Positions 7,331 to 18,118 are shown, numbered from the stretch's first letter. The stretch is DNA of 64,000 nucleotides from Pseudomonas flexibilis (GCF_000802425.1 NZ_JRUD01000030.1:1-64000), one strand, 5' to 3'. Program-made: numbers and translations. Notes: generated by a model from the sequence alone, not told the origin.

Positions 7331-8587
7331 TCAGCGTTCGAGTTCTAGGCTGCTGATTTCGTAAACGTAGTTTTCTGAGGCTGCCGTATATTCCAGCGTG
7401 ATGGCGACACCTAGATCTTCGATAAAGGCTTCTAAAGTTCTCGAATTGCCTTGGTTGCATATAAGTTCAAAGGCGTTTCCAGGGAGAGAGTCGAATACTT
7501 GCCGGGCAGGGAAACTCTTGCCTACCGTGCACGCTATCAGTCTCTCGGATGATTTGTCGCCACGTTTGGCTGGGAAATATTCCATACGAATTCGGGCAGT
7601 AAACTTCTGGCCGGTGTCCCAGCTTTTTGGAGCATTAATTTCAAGCTCTCGAGTTAGGAATACTCGCTCGTTGCCAATGCCACTCATTTTTGATTTTAGT
7701 TGAACAAGATCTGCCTTAGTAATGCGCTCAACTTGGAAAGTTCGGTAATTTTCAGTCTTCTTTAGTAATCCGTCCTCCGCGTGAAGTGTTACCGAAACCG
7801 GATTGCCCCTACTTCCGCCGTTCTTTTTCGATTCGTAGATATATTTCAAAGATATAAATTTAGGCTGTAGCAGGGGAGAGTTGAGGCTCTTTAGCAATCC
7901 TTCAGGTAGGGCAACATTATCAATCTGGGTATCAGTCAGTTTTTGAGGATAATCCGTGGCTGGGATGTCCGGGCGCAATTCGGCAAGTGAAGAGTTATCA
8001 ACGGCTCCTTGCAGAGAGCAGCTAATACGTGTTAGTGCATCTTCCGGCCCTTCTGGTTCGAGGATCAGTACGCGCTCCAGCCGTGTAGTCCCAGGTGCGC
8101 CAGGCGTGGGCTTAATCGTTTGCCAGCGACCGTCCTCTTTCACCTCACTACGAACATAAGATGATTCAACCTGTTGAAGCAGTTCGGAATTCTTCATCAG
8201 CGGGGTCAGGCGTTTAGCCACTTCTGCTGTGCGGCCTTCAACTATAAATCCCCAATAAAGGTAAACTCCCAGGCTGCCGAGATCTGAAACTTCGTCGAAA
8301 TAGGACAGCAGCTCTAAACCAGCCACCTCCGGCGTATTTCGAATGAGGACAGAATTGGCGGACTTGCTGGTTCGGTTTTCAACGGCAATCCAGCTTGTAT
8401 TTTCCCCATGGCCTAACGGCACATGGGCCTTCCAAATATCGCTGTGGCCATGGAGGCTGGCAAAGAAACCAGCATCACAATCAGTGAATTCCGTGAAAGT
8501 ATCAACTAGCGATGCGTCACCGGCTTGGGCAATGGAGGGAATCAGCAAGGCTGCGAACAGCAGGGCGGTACGGTTCGACGTTTTCAT
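7331..8587 (-). CDS. Predicted secreted/periplasmic protein, unknown function
   Basis: A 418-aa protein (from ATG 8587) with a clean Sec signal peptide (MKTSNRTALLFAALLIPS, cut after AQA). No membrane segment follows and I recognise no domain. Four cysteines occur in the mature part (TDCDAGF, RISCSL, IACTVG, LICNQG), fitting an oxidised periplasmic protein. An ATG 8 codons upstream (MFNGISFS...) is an alternative start; neither has a strong ribosome site. Base composition is lower in GC than the nir genes. The 8588-8854 gap before nirH shows no gene. Confidence 0.7.
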   Translation of the reverse strand: MKTSNRTALLFAALLIPSIAQAGDASLVDTFTEFTDCDAGFFASLHGHSDIWKAHVPLGHGENTSWIAVENRTSKSANSVLIRNTPEVAGLELLSYFDEVSDLGSLGVYLYWGFIVEGRTAEVAKRLTPLMKNSELLQQVESSYVRSEVKEDGRWQTIKPTPGAPGTTRLERVLILEPEGPEDALTRISCSLQGAVDNSSLAELRPDIPATDYPQKLTDTQIDNVALPEGLLKSLNSPLLQPKFISLKYIYESKKNGGSRGNPVSVTLHAEDGLLKKTENYRTFQVERITKADLVQLKSKMSGIGNERVFLTRELEINAPKSWDTGQKFTARIRMEYFPAKRGDKSSERLIACTVGKSFPARQVFDSLPGNAFELICNQGNSRTLEAFIEDLGVAITLEYTAASENYVYEISSLELER

Positions 8588-8854
8588 TGAGAAGGATATT
8601 CCATTGAACATTGGGCGGATTTGTTTGCGCGCAATTTCACGCGGCACACGAAACAGTCCGTGCTGGTAAAAGCAATGAGAGGGGTAGAGAAAGGTCTGAA
8701 GGCGAAGGCACGCGACGATCCCTGTTTGGCGCTTGGGTTGAGGCTACTGTTTCGCCATCATCGTTGTCCAGCCTACGGACGTTAAGGCGGGAGTTCGGAA
8801 AGGATTTGGGTCAGGCAGAAGGCTGTCGGAAGGGTAGCCGGCGCTGGGATCGGG

Positions 8855-9343
8855 CTAAATCCTCAACCCCGTCTTCTTCAATATCCGACTACTCACCAAC
8901 ATCTCATCCGCCCTGCACGCCTCCCCGAGCAGTTCGCGAATCTGCGCCCGGTACGCCTCGATCTCTTCCGCGCTGCGCCCGTGCACCATGGCGAATAGGT
9001 TGTAGCGCCAGCCGTCGCGGCGGGGGCGCCGGTAGCAGTGGCTGACGAAGGGCTGGGCGCCGAGCAGGGGGCCGAGGCGGGGAAGTTCGGCGTCGTCCAC
9101 GTCCCACACGGTCATGCCGTTGTGGCGGTAGCCGAGGCGGTAGTGGTTGGGCACGGCGGCGATGCGGCGGATGGCGCCGTCGTTTTGCAGCTGGCGCAGC
9201 AGGTCGAGCACGGCCTGTTCGTCGAGGCCGAGCTGTTCCCCGATCCACGCCCAGGGGTTGTCCACCAGTGGCAGGCCGGCCTGGGTGAGTTCCATCAGGC
9301 GGCGGATCAGCGCGCCGTCATACCGGGAAGTGCAGGCCGACAT
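8855..9343 (-). CDS. nirH: NirH, siroheme decarboxylase subunit
   Basis: The 162-aa protein has the AsnC/Lrp-like winged-helix plus ligand-fold architecture of the NirDLGH family, with the conserved CYRRPRRDGWRYNLFAMVHG block. With NirD, NirL and NirG it decarboxylates siroheme to 12,18-didecarboxysiroheme in heme d1 synthesis. The ATG lies behind GGAGGAGACCTACC and overlaps the nirG end by 26 nt. It is the last gene of nirSMCFDLGH; nirJ does not follow directly. Confidence 0.92.
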   Translation of the reverse strand: MSACTSRYDGALIRRLMELTQAGLPLVDNPWAWIGEQLGLDEQAVLDLLRQLQNDGAIRRIAAVPNHYRLGYRHNGMTVWDVDDAELPRLGPLLGAQPFVSHCYRRPRRDGWRYNLFAMVHGRSAEEIEAYRAQIRELLGEACRADEMLVSSRILKKTGLRI

Positions 9344-9761
9344 GGTAGGTCTCCTCCTTGGGCAGGTTGAGCACTGGCAGGCCGGTCAGCGTTTCGATGC
9401 GGGCGATGGTGTCGCTGATGCCTTCCGGGGTGGCGCAGCCGAGCACGAACCACATGTTCCATTCATGTTCGCGACGGTAGTTGTGGGCGACTTCCGGCAG
9501 GCCGTCGAGGATGGCGGCCACGGCGTCGAAGCGTTCTTCCGGCACCGACAGCGCGGCCAGGGTGAAGGCGCCGCCCAGGCGGTCGATGTCGAACATGGGG
9601 CCGAAGCGGGTGAGGGTGCCGTCGTCCAGCAAGGCCTGCACGCGGGCGCGCAGGGTGGCGGCGTCGCTGTGCAGTTCCTCGGCCAGCGCCTCCCACGGGC
9701 GCGGCACCAGCGGCAGGCCCAGTTGCAGGCGGTTGATCAGGCGGCGGTCGAGGTCATCCAT
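9318..9761 (-). CDS. nirG: NirG, siroheme decarboxylase subunit
   Basis: The 147-aa protein is an AsnC/Lrp-like member with the [15 protein letters not shown] block, the counterpart of the active-site region in NirD. It acts with the other three paralogues on siroheme. Its start overlaps the nirL end by 8 nt and its end overlaps nirH, so translation is coupled. Confidence 0.92.
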   Translation of the reverse strand: MDDLDRRLINRLQLGLPLVPRPWEALAEELHSDAATLRARVQALLDDGTLTRFGPMFDIDRLGGAFTLAALSVPEERFDAVAAILDGLPEVAHNYRREHEWNMWFVLGCATPEGISDTIARIETLTGLPVLNLPKEETYHVGLHFPV

Positions 9762-10260
9762 GGGCGCGGTCCAGGGCCGGCGCGAAGCGCCCGCCGCATT
9801 GCTTGTAGGCGCGGGTGCTGAACAGCAGCTTGTGCGGGCGCTCGCTCAGGCCCAGTTCGGCCAGCAGCGCGGCGATGTGCGCGGTGACGCTGGCCCGCTC
9901 GCGGCCGTGCACCATGCAGAACAGGTTGTAGGGCCAGTGCGGCAGGCGGCGCGGGCGGCGGTAGCAGAGGTTGACGCCCGGCGCGGCGGACAGCCGTTCG
10001 CCCACCGCGTCCACCTCGGCGTCGGGGATGTCCAGCACCAGCATGGCGTTGGCGTGGATGCCCAGGGCGCGGTGCTTGAGCACCAGACCGACGCGGCGGA
10101 ACAGCCCGTCGCGCTGCCACTGCTGCACTTGTGCCAGCACCCGGTCTTCGGTGGCGCCGATGCGTTCGGCCAGCAGCCGATACGGACTGGCTTCCAGCGG
10201 CAGGCCTTCTTCCAGCAGGCGGCGCAGGCGCACGGCCTGCAGGTCGTCGAGCGGCGTCAT
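9754..10260 (-). CDS. nirL: NirL, siroheme decarboxylase subunit
   Basis: A 168-aa AsnC/Lrp-like protein with [21 protein letters not shown], most like NirH. Start ATG at 10260 overlaps the nirD stop in an ATGA arrangement. A longer upstream reading exists only as a frame overlapping nirD. It forms a NirDLGH decarboxylase component. Confidence 0.92.
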   Translation of the reverse strand: MTPLDDLQAVRLRRLLEEGLPLEASPYRLLAERIGATEDRVLAQVQQWQRDGLFRRVGLVLKHRALGIHANAMLVLDIPDAEVDAVGERLSAAPGVNLCYRRPRRLPHWPYNLFCMVHGRERASVTAHIAALLAELGLSERPHKLLFSTRAYKQCGGRFAPALDRAHG

Positions 10261-10718
10261 GGCAGGTTCTCCAGGGAAAAACCCAGGTCGATGCGGTAGG
10301 AGTGCTCCATCGGCAGGTCGAGCGGGGCCAGGCTGGTGTCCGTCTCGATCTCGGCGAGCAGGCGATCCAGGCTGGCCCGATCCGGCCCGGTGAGCACGAA
10401 CCACAGGTTGTAGGCGTGCTCGCGGCGGTAGTTGTGGTTGACCTCCGGGTACTGGCTGATGCGCGCGGCCACCTGTTCCAGGCGTTCGGCGGGTACCGCC
10501 AGGGCGACCAGGGTGCTGGCGCCGGCGCGGCTGTGCTCGAACACCGGGCCGATGCGCGACAGGGCATCGCGCTCTTGCAGTCGGCGCAGGCTGTCGAGCA
10601 GCGCCTGTTCGCTGCAGCCCAGTGCCTCGGCCATCGCCCGGTAGGGCTCGGCGCACAGCGGCATGCCGTGCTGGAAGCGTTCGATCAGCCGGCGGTCCAG
10701 CGGCTCCAGGCGGTCCAT
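10257..10718 (-). CDS. nirD: NirD, siroheme decarboxylase subunit
   Basis: A 153-aa AsnC/Lrp-like protein starting [15 protein letters not shown], with [19 protein letters not shown] at 10718 lies just after the nirF stop (TGAcATG). An in-frame start 8 codons upstream would overlap nirF and adds no family sequence. It pairs with NirL/NirG/NirH. Confidence 0.92.
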   Translation of the reverse strand: MDRLEPLDRRLIERFQHGMPLCAEPYRAMAEALGCSEQALLDSLRRLQERDALSRIGPVFEHSRAGASTLVALAVPAERLEQVAARISQYPEVNHNYRREHAYNLWFVLTGPDRASLDRLLAEIETDTSLAPLDLPMEHSYRIDLGFSLENLP

Positions 10719-10719
10719 G

Positions 10720-11898
10720 TCACAGCCCCGTCTCGTGGGCACGGCTGGTGAAGAAGATGCCGCTGGGGCTGTCGGCCGGCAGGCGCTGGATCAGCTCCAG
10801 GCGGTACGGGTCCCAGACCTGCACCTCGTTGTTGTCGCGCACCGACAGCCACAGCTGGTCGCCACGCGCGGTGAATTCCATGTGCAGCACGGCCGGGCCG
10901 GGCTCCAGGGTCTTGATGACCTTGCGGGTTTCGGTGTCGATCACCTGGATCAGGTGGTTGTCCGGGTGGGCGAAGTTCACCCAGATCTGCCGGCCGTCCG
11001 GGCGGGCCATGACGAACACCGGCTGGCCGGCCACGTCGATGGCGCCGACCTGTTTCCAGCTATGACTGTCGACCACCAGCACGCGGTGCTGGCCGATGGC
11101 GGGCACGAAGGTCTGCTCGCCGGCCACCGTCCAGCCTTCCAGGTGCGGCATCTTGTAGACCGGCAGTTTCTGCTGGCCGCGGCCGTAGCCATCGAGGATG
11201 CGTTCGGTGCCGCGCTCGGGGTGCCAGAGGTCGAGCTTGGCCATGCCGTCCTCGCCGAACAGGCCGGCCACGTAGTAGCGGCCATCCGGGGTGAGCAGGG
11301 CGTCGTAGGGCTGTTTGCCGATGTTCTCGAAGCGGGTGACCTTCGGCGTGCGGCTTTCGCTGAAGTCCAGCAGCCAGGTTTCGCCGGTGTCGAACAGGCT
11401 GTAGATGAAGCCGTTGTTGGGCACGTCGGTGACGCCGACCACGCGGGAATTGCGGCTGCCGTCGGGCAGCGGGGTGGCGGGGATGTCGGCCACCTGTTCC
11501 AGGGTGACGGCGTCGAACACCTTCACGCCGCCCGGTTCGTAATTGCCCACGGCGATCAGCGTGCCGTCCTGGCTGATGGCGCCGCCGATACTGTTGCCGC
11601 CCTGCACCACGCGCTTGACCAGCCGCTGTTCCAAGAGGTCGACCTTGCTCAGCCCGCCGTCGCGGCCGAACACGTAGGCGAAGCGCTGGTCGCGAGAGAA
11701 CACCACCGAGGCGTGTGACAGGTCGCCCAGGCCCTCGATGCGCGCCAGGCGGGTCTGGCCGCTGGTTTCGACGAGCTGCAGGGTGCCGGCGGCGCGTTCG
11801 ACCACCACGCCAAGATCACCGGTGCCGCGCAAGGTGGGCTGCGCGCAGGCGCAGAGAGCCAGGCTGGCCAGGGCCAGCAGCAGGGAAGGGCGCTTCAT
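10720..11898 (-). CDS. nirF: NirF, heme d1 biosynthesis propeller protein
   Basis: The 392-aa protein has an N-terminal signal with a possible lipobox LCAC (Cys18), followed by a d1-type eight-bladed propeller related to NirS and NirN but without a cytochrome c domain. NirF is essential for late periplasmic steps of heme d1 formation and binds the precursor. It is separated from nirC by one base and is followed by nirD. Confidence 0.93.
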   Translation of the reverse strand: MKRPSLLLALASLALCACAQPTLRGTGDLGVVVERAAGTLQLVETSGQTRLARIEGLGDLSHASVVFSRDQRFAYVFGRDGGLSKVDLLEQRLVKRVVQGGNSIGGAISQDGTLIAVGNYEPGGVKVFDAVTLEQVADIPATPLPDGSRNSRVVGVTDVPNNGFIYSLFDTGETWLLDFSESRTPKVTRFENIGKQPYDALLTPDGRYYVAGLFGEDGMAKLDLWHPERGTERILDGYGRGQQKLPVYKMPHLEGWTVAGEQTFVPAIGQHRVLVVDSHSWKQVGAIDVAGQPVFVMARPDGRQIWVNFAHPDNHLIQVIDTETRKVIKTLEPGPAVLHMEFTARGDQLWLSVRDNNEVQVWDPYRLELIQRLPADSPSGIFFTSRAHETGL

Positions 11899-11899
11899 G

Positions 11900-12229
11900 T
11901 CAGGGATTTCCTTGCAGGAGTCTATCGACCAGCCAGGTGATTTCGCCGTCGTTGAGCAGGGCGTTCCAGCCGGGCATGGCGGTGCCGGGGCGGCCGTGGG
12001 TGACAGTGGCGATCAGGGAGTCGCGGGGTTTGCCGGCGAGGGCCTCGGGGGTGATGGCCGGGCCGAGTCCGCCGGTCAGGCGCAGGCCGTGGCAGGAACC
12101 ACAGTCCTGCAGGAGCAGATGCTCCAGCTGGCGGCGGTCGATGGATTCATCGGCCGACACCGGGGGAATCGACAGCAGGGACGTCATGCTCAGGGCGGTG
12201 ATGAAACTCAGCAATCGCGATCTGTTCAT
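11900..12229 (-). CDS. nirC: NirC, monoheme c-type cytochrome
   Basis: A 109-aa protein with a signal peptide (cut near VSA-DES, about residue 26) and one heme site CGSCH at 43-47; PGWNALL includes a likely axial Met region (GTAMPGW). NirC can pass electrons to NirS or act in heme d1 maturation. It lies between nirM and nirF in the order typical of P. aeruginosa and P. stutzeri. Confidence 0.92.
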   Translation of the reverse strand: MNRSRLLSFITALSMTSLLSIPPVSADESIDRRQLEHLLLQDCGSCHGLRLTGGLGPAITPEALAGKPRDSLIATVTHGRPGTAMPGWNALLNDGEITWLVDRLLQGNP

Positions 12230-12245
12230 GACGTCCCCCTGCGGT

Positions 12246-12563
12246 TTACTTCTTCAGCGACAGGACCCACTCGGCGAGGGTCTTGGCTTCGGCGTCGGAT
12301 ACGGCGTTCGGCGGCATCGGGATCGGACCCCAGACGCCCTGGCTGCCGTTCTTGATGTGCAGGGCCAGGGTGTCGGCGGCACCGGCGACACCGGCGTACT
12401 TGGCGGCGATGTCCTTGAGGGCCGGGCCGACCATCTTCATGTCGGCGTTGTGGCAGGCAGCGCAGGGCTTGCTCTTGAACAGCGCTTCACCGTCAGCGGC
12501 CAGGGCCGGCTGCAGGCTCATGGCGGCGCCCAGGGCGAGCATCGGGAGCAGGACTTTCTTCAT
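12246..12563 (-). CDS. nirM: NirM, cytochrome c551, electron donor to NirS
   Basis: A 105-aa precursor with a 22-residue signal peptide and a mature protein of about 82 aa, CAACH at 34-38 and GPIPMPPN holding the axial Met. Both match Pseudomonas cytochrome c551. It is a soluble periplasmic carrier from the bc1 complex to nitrite reductase. It follows nirS1 after 57 nt, good spacing for co-transcription. Confidence 0.95.
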   Translation of the reverse strand: MKKVLLPMLALGAAMSLQPALAADGEALFKSKPCAACHNADMKMVGPALKDIAAKYAGVAGAADTLALHIKNGSQGVWGPIPMPPNAVSDAEAKTLAEWVLSLKK

Positions 12564-12620
12564 ATAAAGACTTCCTTAAGGCTAATGGGACGGGCGGCGA
12601 ACCCGTCCCGCGGAGGTACC

Positions 12621-14513
<1,893 letters not shown>

Positions 14514-14575
14514 TCACACCGAGGCCGGGCGCCGTGATGCGGGGCTAGGATCGCGCGCGGGCCCGAGGGAGGTCC

Positions 14576-14589
14576 TTGACGATAATCAA
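14576..14589 (-). promoter_or_regulatory. FNR/DNR-type box upstream of nirS1
   Basis: TTGACgataATCAA differs from the symmetrical TTGAT-N4-ATCAA consensus by one base and reads TTGATtatcGTCAA towards nirS1. With activation at -41.5, transcription would begin near 14541, giving a leader of about 200 nt. This is longer than at the other three boxes of the window. The 14343-14849 gap also holds the hairpin at 14404, a REP unit and the nirB terminators. Confidence 0.7.
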
Positions 14590-14632
14590 ACGGTTCCAAA
14601 GCCCTGCCCGCGCACGAGGGCGGTCAGAACTT

Positions 14633-14715
14633 GGGGCGGACAGCGCTTTCCTGTCCGCCGATGGCGCCCGACCGCAGCCGCGCCCGGCGGACAGAAACGA
14701 CGTTGTCCGCCCTAC
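14633..14715. repeat. REP/BIME unit between nirS1 and nirB
   Basis: GGGGCGGACAGCGC...CTGTCCGCC and GGCGGACAGAAACGACG...TTGTCCGCCCTAC form two facing palindromes of the window's main REP family. Confidence 0.7.
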
Positions 14716-14775
14716 GGGTCACCTATGCACGATCGCAGCCGCGCAGGGGTGGAAATTCTGGATATAAAGGAAGGG

Positions 14776-14809
14776 AAAAAAACCGCGGCCGGGTCCCGGT
14801 CGGCCGCGG
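14776..14809 (-). terminator. Rho-independent terminator of nirSTB
   Basis: On the minus strand, CCGCGGCCG...CGGCCGCGG forms a 9-bp GC stem with a 9-nt loop followed directly by seven T. It lies 41 nt after the nirB stop, so it ends the nirS2-nirT-nirB transcript before nirS1. Confidence 0.85.
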
Positions 14810-14817
14810 AAAGAGTA

Positions 14818-14843
14818 CCCCCCGTCTCTGAAGGGACGGGGGG
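14818..14843 (-). terminator. Second hairpin after nirB
   Basis: CCCCCCGTC and GACGGGGGG pair perfectly (9 bp) around an 8-nt loop, 7 nt past the nirB stop. There is no T-tract. It probably stabilises the 3' end or assists the terminator at 14776-14809. Confidence 0.5.
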
Positions 14844-14849
14844 AGGTTC

Positions 14850-15725
14850 TTACAGACGCTTGGCGGTGATCCCCGCCTCGGCGTCGATGCCCAGCTGGTA
14901 GCCCAGCGAGACGTGGTGGTAGCGACCGCTGGCGTGGTCGTCGTGGATGGCGAAGCCGAAGTTGTAGACCTTGCCCGGTTCGAGCGTCACGTCGCCCTGG
15001 CCGCCGGCGAAGGCGCGGGTGAATACCACCGACCAGGTGCCGCCGTTCTGGCCGCCGGTGGCGCCCTTGAGCGCGCTGCCGCCTTCCATCACGCGCGCTT
15101 CGGCGATGTGGCCGTCGTAGGCCTTGTTCTCGCCGCTGCGCCACTGGTTGAGGTCGTAGTACACGCCGGCCGCCAGCGAGCCGTCCTTGACGTACTTGGT
15201 CTTCTGTTCGTCGCCGCCGGGCATGGTGCGCACGCCGTTGTGGCAGCTGCCCCAGCAGCCACCCTGTTCGGCCAGTTCCACCTGGGCGCCGGCTTCGAGC
15301 ATGTAGGCGAGCTTCACCGGGTTCTTGGCGTCCATCTTCGCCGCGCCGGACGCCGCCGGCTGTTGCCAGCTGAAGCGCAGGTAGAGGTTCTGGCCGTCAT
15401 GGGCGGCCTGTACCCGGGCATTGATGAAGGGCGCCTTGCCGGCGATGGGGCTGGGCTCCAGCTTCGCGCCGCCGACGATCTTCTTGCCCATGTCGCCCGC
15501 TTCCTCGGAGTGGCAGTCGGCACAGGTCTCGCCTTTCTTCAGGGCGCGGGCGCCGCCGTGTTCGGTGCCCTTGGTGATCCATTCCACCGGCGAGACGCCC
15601 GGGTAGAACAGGGTGATGTCAGTGGCCGGCACCGCGTTCCAGTCGGCGGGCGGGGCGGCGAGGGCGGCCTGGGTGGTCAGCAGCAGGGCGCCGGCAATTG
15701 CGGTATGCAGCGGGGAAAGCGTCAT
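14850..15725 (-). CDS. nirB: NirB, diheme cytochrome c-552 type protein
   Basis: A 291-aa protein from ATG 15725 (behind GGAGAACCCCACC) with signal peptide cut near residue 24. It has a heme site CADCH at 68-72 and a second site CWGSCH at 157-162, followed by a domain like the heme-binding subunits of the ethylbenzene dehydrogenase/DMSO reductase group. This matches NirB (cytochrome c-552) of P. stutzeri nirSTB, whose role in nitrite respiration is not settled. The second site has three residues between its cysteines (CX3CH). It follows nirT by 43 nt and precedes a strong terminator. It is not the NADH nitrite reductase that shares the symbol. Confidence 0.85.
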   Translation of the reverse strand: MTLSPLHTAIAGALLLTTQAALAAPPADWNAVPATDITLFYPGVSPVEWITKGTEHGGARALKKGETCADCHSEEAGDMGKKIVGGAKLEPSPIAGKAPFINARVQAAHDGQNLYLRFSWQQPAASGAAKMDAKNPVKLAYMLEAGAQVELAEQGGCWGSCHNGVRTMPGGDEQKTKYVKDGSLAAGVYYDLNQWRSGENKAYDGHIAEARVMEGGSALKGATGGQNGGTWSVVFTRAFAGGQGDVTLEPGKVYNFGFAIHDDHASGRYHHVSLGYQLGIDAEAGITAKRL

Positions 15726-15768
15726 GGTGGGGTTCTCCGTCAAGGCTGTGTGGTCCGTCAGGCGGTCC

Positions 15769-16374
15769 TTATCCTTCGTCTTCCTCGGTCATGCCCTGCG
15801 GTTTGCGGTGGGCGATGCCCTTGTGGCAGTCGATGCAGGTCATGTTGTCTTCGCGGGCCATCTCGTGCTGCTTGCGGGCCCGTTGTTTCTGGCTGGCGGC
15901 GTTCATGCTGTCCAGGCTGTGGCAGTTGCGGCATTCGCGCGAGTCGGCGGCCTTCATGCGCGCCCATTCGCTGCGCGCCAGCTGCAGGCGCTTGGCCTCG
16001 AACTTCTCGGGCGTGTCGATGGTGCCCACCAGCTTGCCCCACAGCTCCCGCGAGGCCTGGATCTTGCGGACCATCTTGTAGGTCCACTCCTTGGGCACGT
16101 GGCAGTCCGGGCAGGTGGCGCGCACACCGGTGCGGTTGCTGTAGTGGATGGTCTGCTGGTACTCCGGGTACACGTTGTCGCGCATCTCATGGCAGGAGAG
16201 GCAGAAGGCTTCGGTGTTGGTGGCTTCCAGGACGGTGTTGAACCCGCCCCAGAAGATCACCCCGGCCGCGAACCCGACCAGCAGCAGGGCGCCGAGCGAG
16301 TAACGCGCGCTGGGCCGCTTCAGCAGGGCGAGCAGGCGCTTGAACGCTGACGTGCGAACTTCAGGGTCTTTCAT
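15769..16374 (-). CDS. nirT: NirT, tetraheme membrane-anchored quinol dehydrogenase
   Basis: A 201-aa NapC/NirT-family cytochrome. One N-terminal membrane helix (about 26-44) anchors four heme sites: CLSCH 58-62, CPDCH 88-92, CRNCH 148-152 and CIDCH 180-184. It should take electrons from the quinol pool and pass them to periplasmic partners, here probably NirS2 and NirB. The nirS-nirT-nirB order is that of P. stutzeri. It starts 52 nt after nirS2. Confidence 0.93.
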   Translation of the reverse strand: MKDPEVRTSAFKRLLALLKRPSARYSLGALLLVGFAAGVIFWGGFNTVLEATNTEAFCLSCHEMRDNVYPEYQQTIHYSNRTGVRATCPDCHVPKEWTYKMVRKIQASRELWGKLVGTIDTPEKFEAKRLQLARSEWARMKAADSRECRNCHSLDSMNAASQKQRARKQHEMAREDNMTCIDCHKGIAHRKPQGMTEEDEG

Positions 16375-16426
16375 GGTGTGGTCCTCGGCTCACCCCCGCG
16401 CCGGGCGCGGGGGTGGCGGCAGGCGA

Positions 16427-18118
16427 TCAGTACACGTCGTGCATCGTGTTGAAGACGTTGAACTTGCCGGTGGGCGTGACGATCTCCGGATCGGTGATCA
16501 CGCGCTTCACCTTCAAGGTCTTGTCGTCGTACACGACGATGGCGGACTGGTCGGTCTTGCCTCCCCACAGGGAGATCCACACCTCGTCGCCGGCCACGTT
16601 GTACTCCGGCTGCACGGCGCGGCGGATCGCCTTGCTCTCCGGCAGGCCGGAGTCCTTGGCGACGTTGAGCTGCTTGGGTGCCTTGTTCAGATCGTTCATG
16701 TCGAACACGTACACCGACTCGGCCACTTCACGCTCCGGGTTCATCGGCGCATCCGCCCAGAAGTGCTTGGACTTCGGGTGGGTCTTGACGAACAGGTTGC
16801 CGGCGCCCGGCATCTTCAGCTCCTGCACCACCTTCCAGTTGTGCTGCTTGTACTGGGCGTACTTCTTCTCTTCGGACGGCGTGGAGATCAGCGAGACCAC
16901 GTCATCGCCCAGGTGGCCGGTGGACCATACCGGACCGAACTTCGGGTGCACGAAGTTGGCGCCGCGACCCGGGTGCGGGATCTTCGCGGTATCCACCAGC
17001 GCGGCCAGCTTGCCGGTCTTGGTATCCACCGCGGCGACCTTGTTGGAGGCGTTGGCAGCGACCATGAAGTAGCGCTTGGAGGCGTCCCAGCCGCCGTCAT
17101 GCAGGAACTTGGCGGACTCGATGGTGGTGGTCTTGAGGTTCTTCAGGTCGGTGTAGTCCACCAGCAGGATCTGCCCGGTTTCCTTCACGTTGACCACCCA
17201 CTCGGGCTTGATCATCGAGGCGACGATGGAAGCCACGCGCGGTTCCGGGTGGTACTCGCCGTCCACGGTCTGGCCGCGGGTGGAGACGACCTTGATCGGT
17301 TCCAGGGTCTCGCCGTCCATGATCGAGTACTGCGGCGGCCAGTAGGTGCCCCCGATCAGGTACTTGTCCTCGTAGCCCGCGAACTTGGAGACGTCCACCG
17401 AACGGGCGTCGGAGCCCAGGCGCACAGTGGCGACCGTGGTGGGTTCCTCGAACCACATGTCGATGATGGTGGTCAGGCCGTCGCGGCCAACCGTATAGAC
17501 GTAGCGGCCGGAAGCCGACAGGCGCGAGATGTGCACCGCGTAACCGGTGTCGAGGATCTTCCAGATCTTGTGGGTGTCCCCGTCGACCAGCGCCAGCTTG
17601 CCCGCGTCACGCAGGGTGATGGCGAAGACGTTCTTCAGGTTCACCTTGTTCATCTGCTTCTTCGGCCGCTTGTCCACCGGCACGATCAGCTTCCAGCTGT
17701 CCTTCATGTCCTGCAGCGAGAACTCCGGCGGTACGTCCGGGGCGTTCTGGATGTAGCGGGCCATGAGGTTGATTTCATCCTTGGTCAGGATGTCGTCGTA
17801 GTTCACCATGCCGCCTTCGGTGCCGTAGGCGATGATGTTTTCCAGGCGCTTGGTGCCCAGCTTCAGGGTGCCGCCTTCCAGCTTGCTGCCGTCGGCCTGC
17901 ACCTTCTCCCAGTGCGGCTCCAGGTTCTTGCCGGTGGCGCCCTTGCGCAGCACGCCGTGACAGCCGGCGCAGCGCTCGAAGTAGATTTTTTTGGCGGCTT
18001 CCTTCTCGGCCGCGGTCATGGCAGGTGCCGACGCCTGGGCGACACCCAGGCTCAGCAGGGAAAGGCTGGCGAACAGACCAGCCAGTAAGGGTCTTGCTAC
18101 GGTGCTCGACATCGACAT
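16427..18118 (-). CDS. nirS: NirS (copy 2), cytochrome cd1 nitrite reductase, P. stutzeri-like
   Basis: A 563-aa precursor: signal to about residue 30, CAGCH at 50-54, and the d1 propeller with [24 protein letters not shown] and PHPGRGANF all kept, so it should be a working nitrite reductase. Inserts (for example EPHWEKVQADGSK and STPSEEKKYAQYKQHN) distinguish it clearly from copy 1 and fit the P. stutzeri type. ATG at 18118 follows AAGGAGAAGAAC. It heads nirS-nirT-nirB and has no heme d1 genes of its own downstream, so it must share those of copy 1. Confidence 0.94.
   Translation of the reverse strand: MSMSSTVARPLLAGLFASLSLLSLGVAQASAPAMTAAEKEAAKKIYFERCAGCHGVLRKGATGKNLEPHWEKVQADGSKLEGGTLKLGTKRLENIIAYGTEGGMVNYDDILTKDEINLMARYIQNAPDVPPEFSLQDMKDSWKLIVPVDKRPKKQMNKVNLKNVFAITLRDAGKLALVDGDTHKIWKILDTGYAVHISRLSASGRYVYTVGRDGLTTIIDMWFEEPTTVATVRLGSDARSVDVSKFAGYEDKYLIGGTYWPPQYSIMDGETLEPIKVVSTRGQTVDGEYHPEPRVASIVASMIKPEWVVNVKETGQILLVDYTDLKNLKTTTIESAKFLHDGGWDASKRYFMVAANASNKVAAVDTKTGKLAALVDTAKIPHPGRGANFVHPKFGPVWSTGHLGDDVVSLISTPSEEKKYAQYKQHNWKVVQELKMPGAGNLFVKTHPKSKHFWADAPMNPEREVAESVYVFDMNDLNKAPKQLNVAKDSGLPESKAIRRAVQPEYNVAGDEVWISLWGGKTDQSAIVVYDDKTLKVKRVITDPEIVTPTGKFNVFNTMHDVY

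Noticed and set aside
17200-17235. Possible loss of a catalytic His in NirS2 (ASMIKPEW where NirS1 has ASHEHPEF)
   Set aside because: Counting along P. aeruginosa NirS places the active-site pair (His327, His369; 42 apart) in FLHDGG and PHPGRG. Both are intact in NirS2; the changed position is not catalytic.
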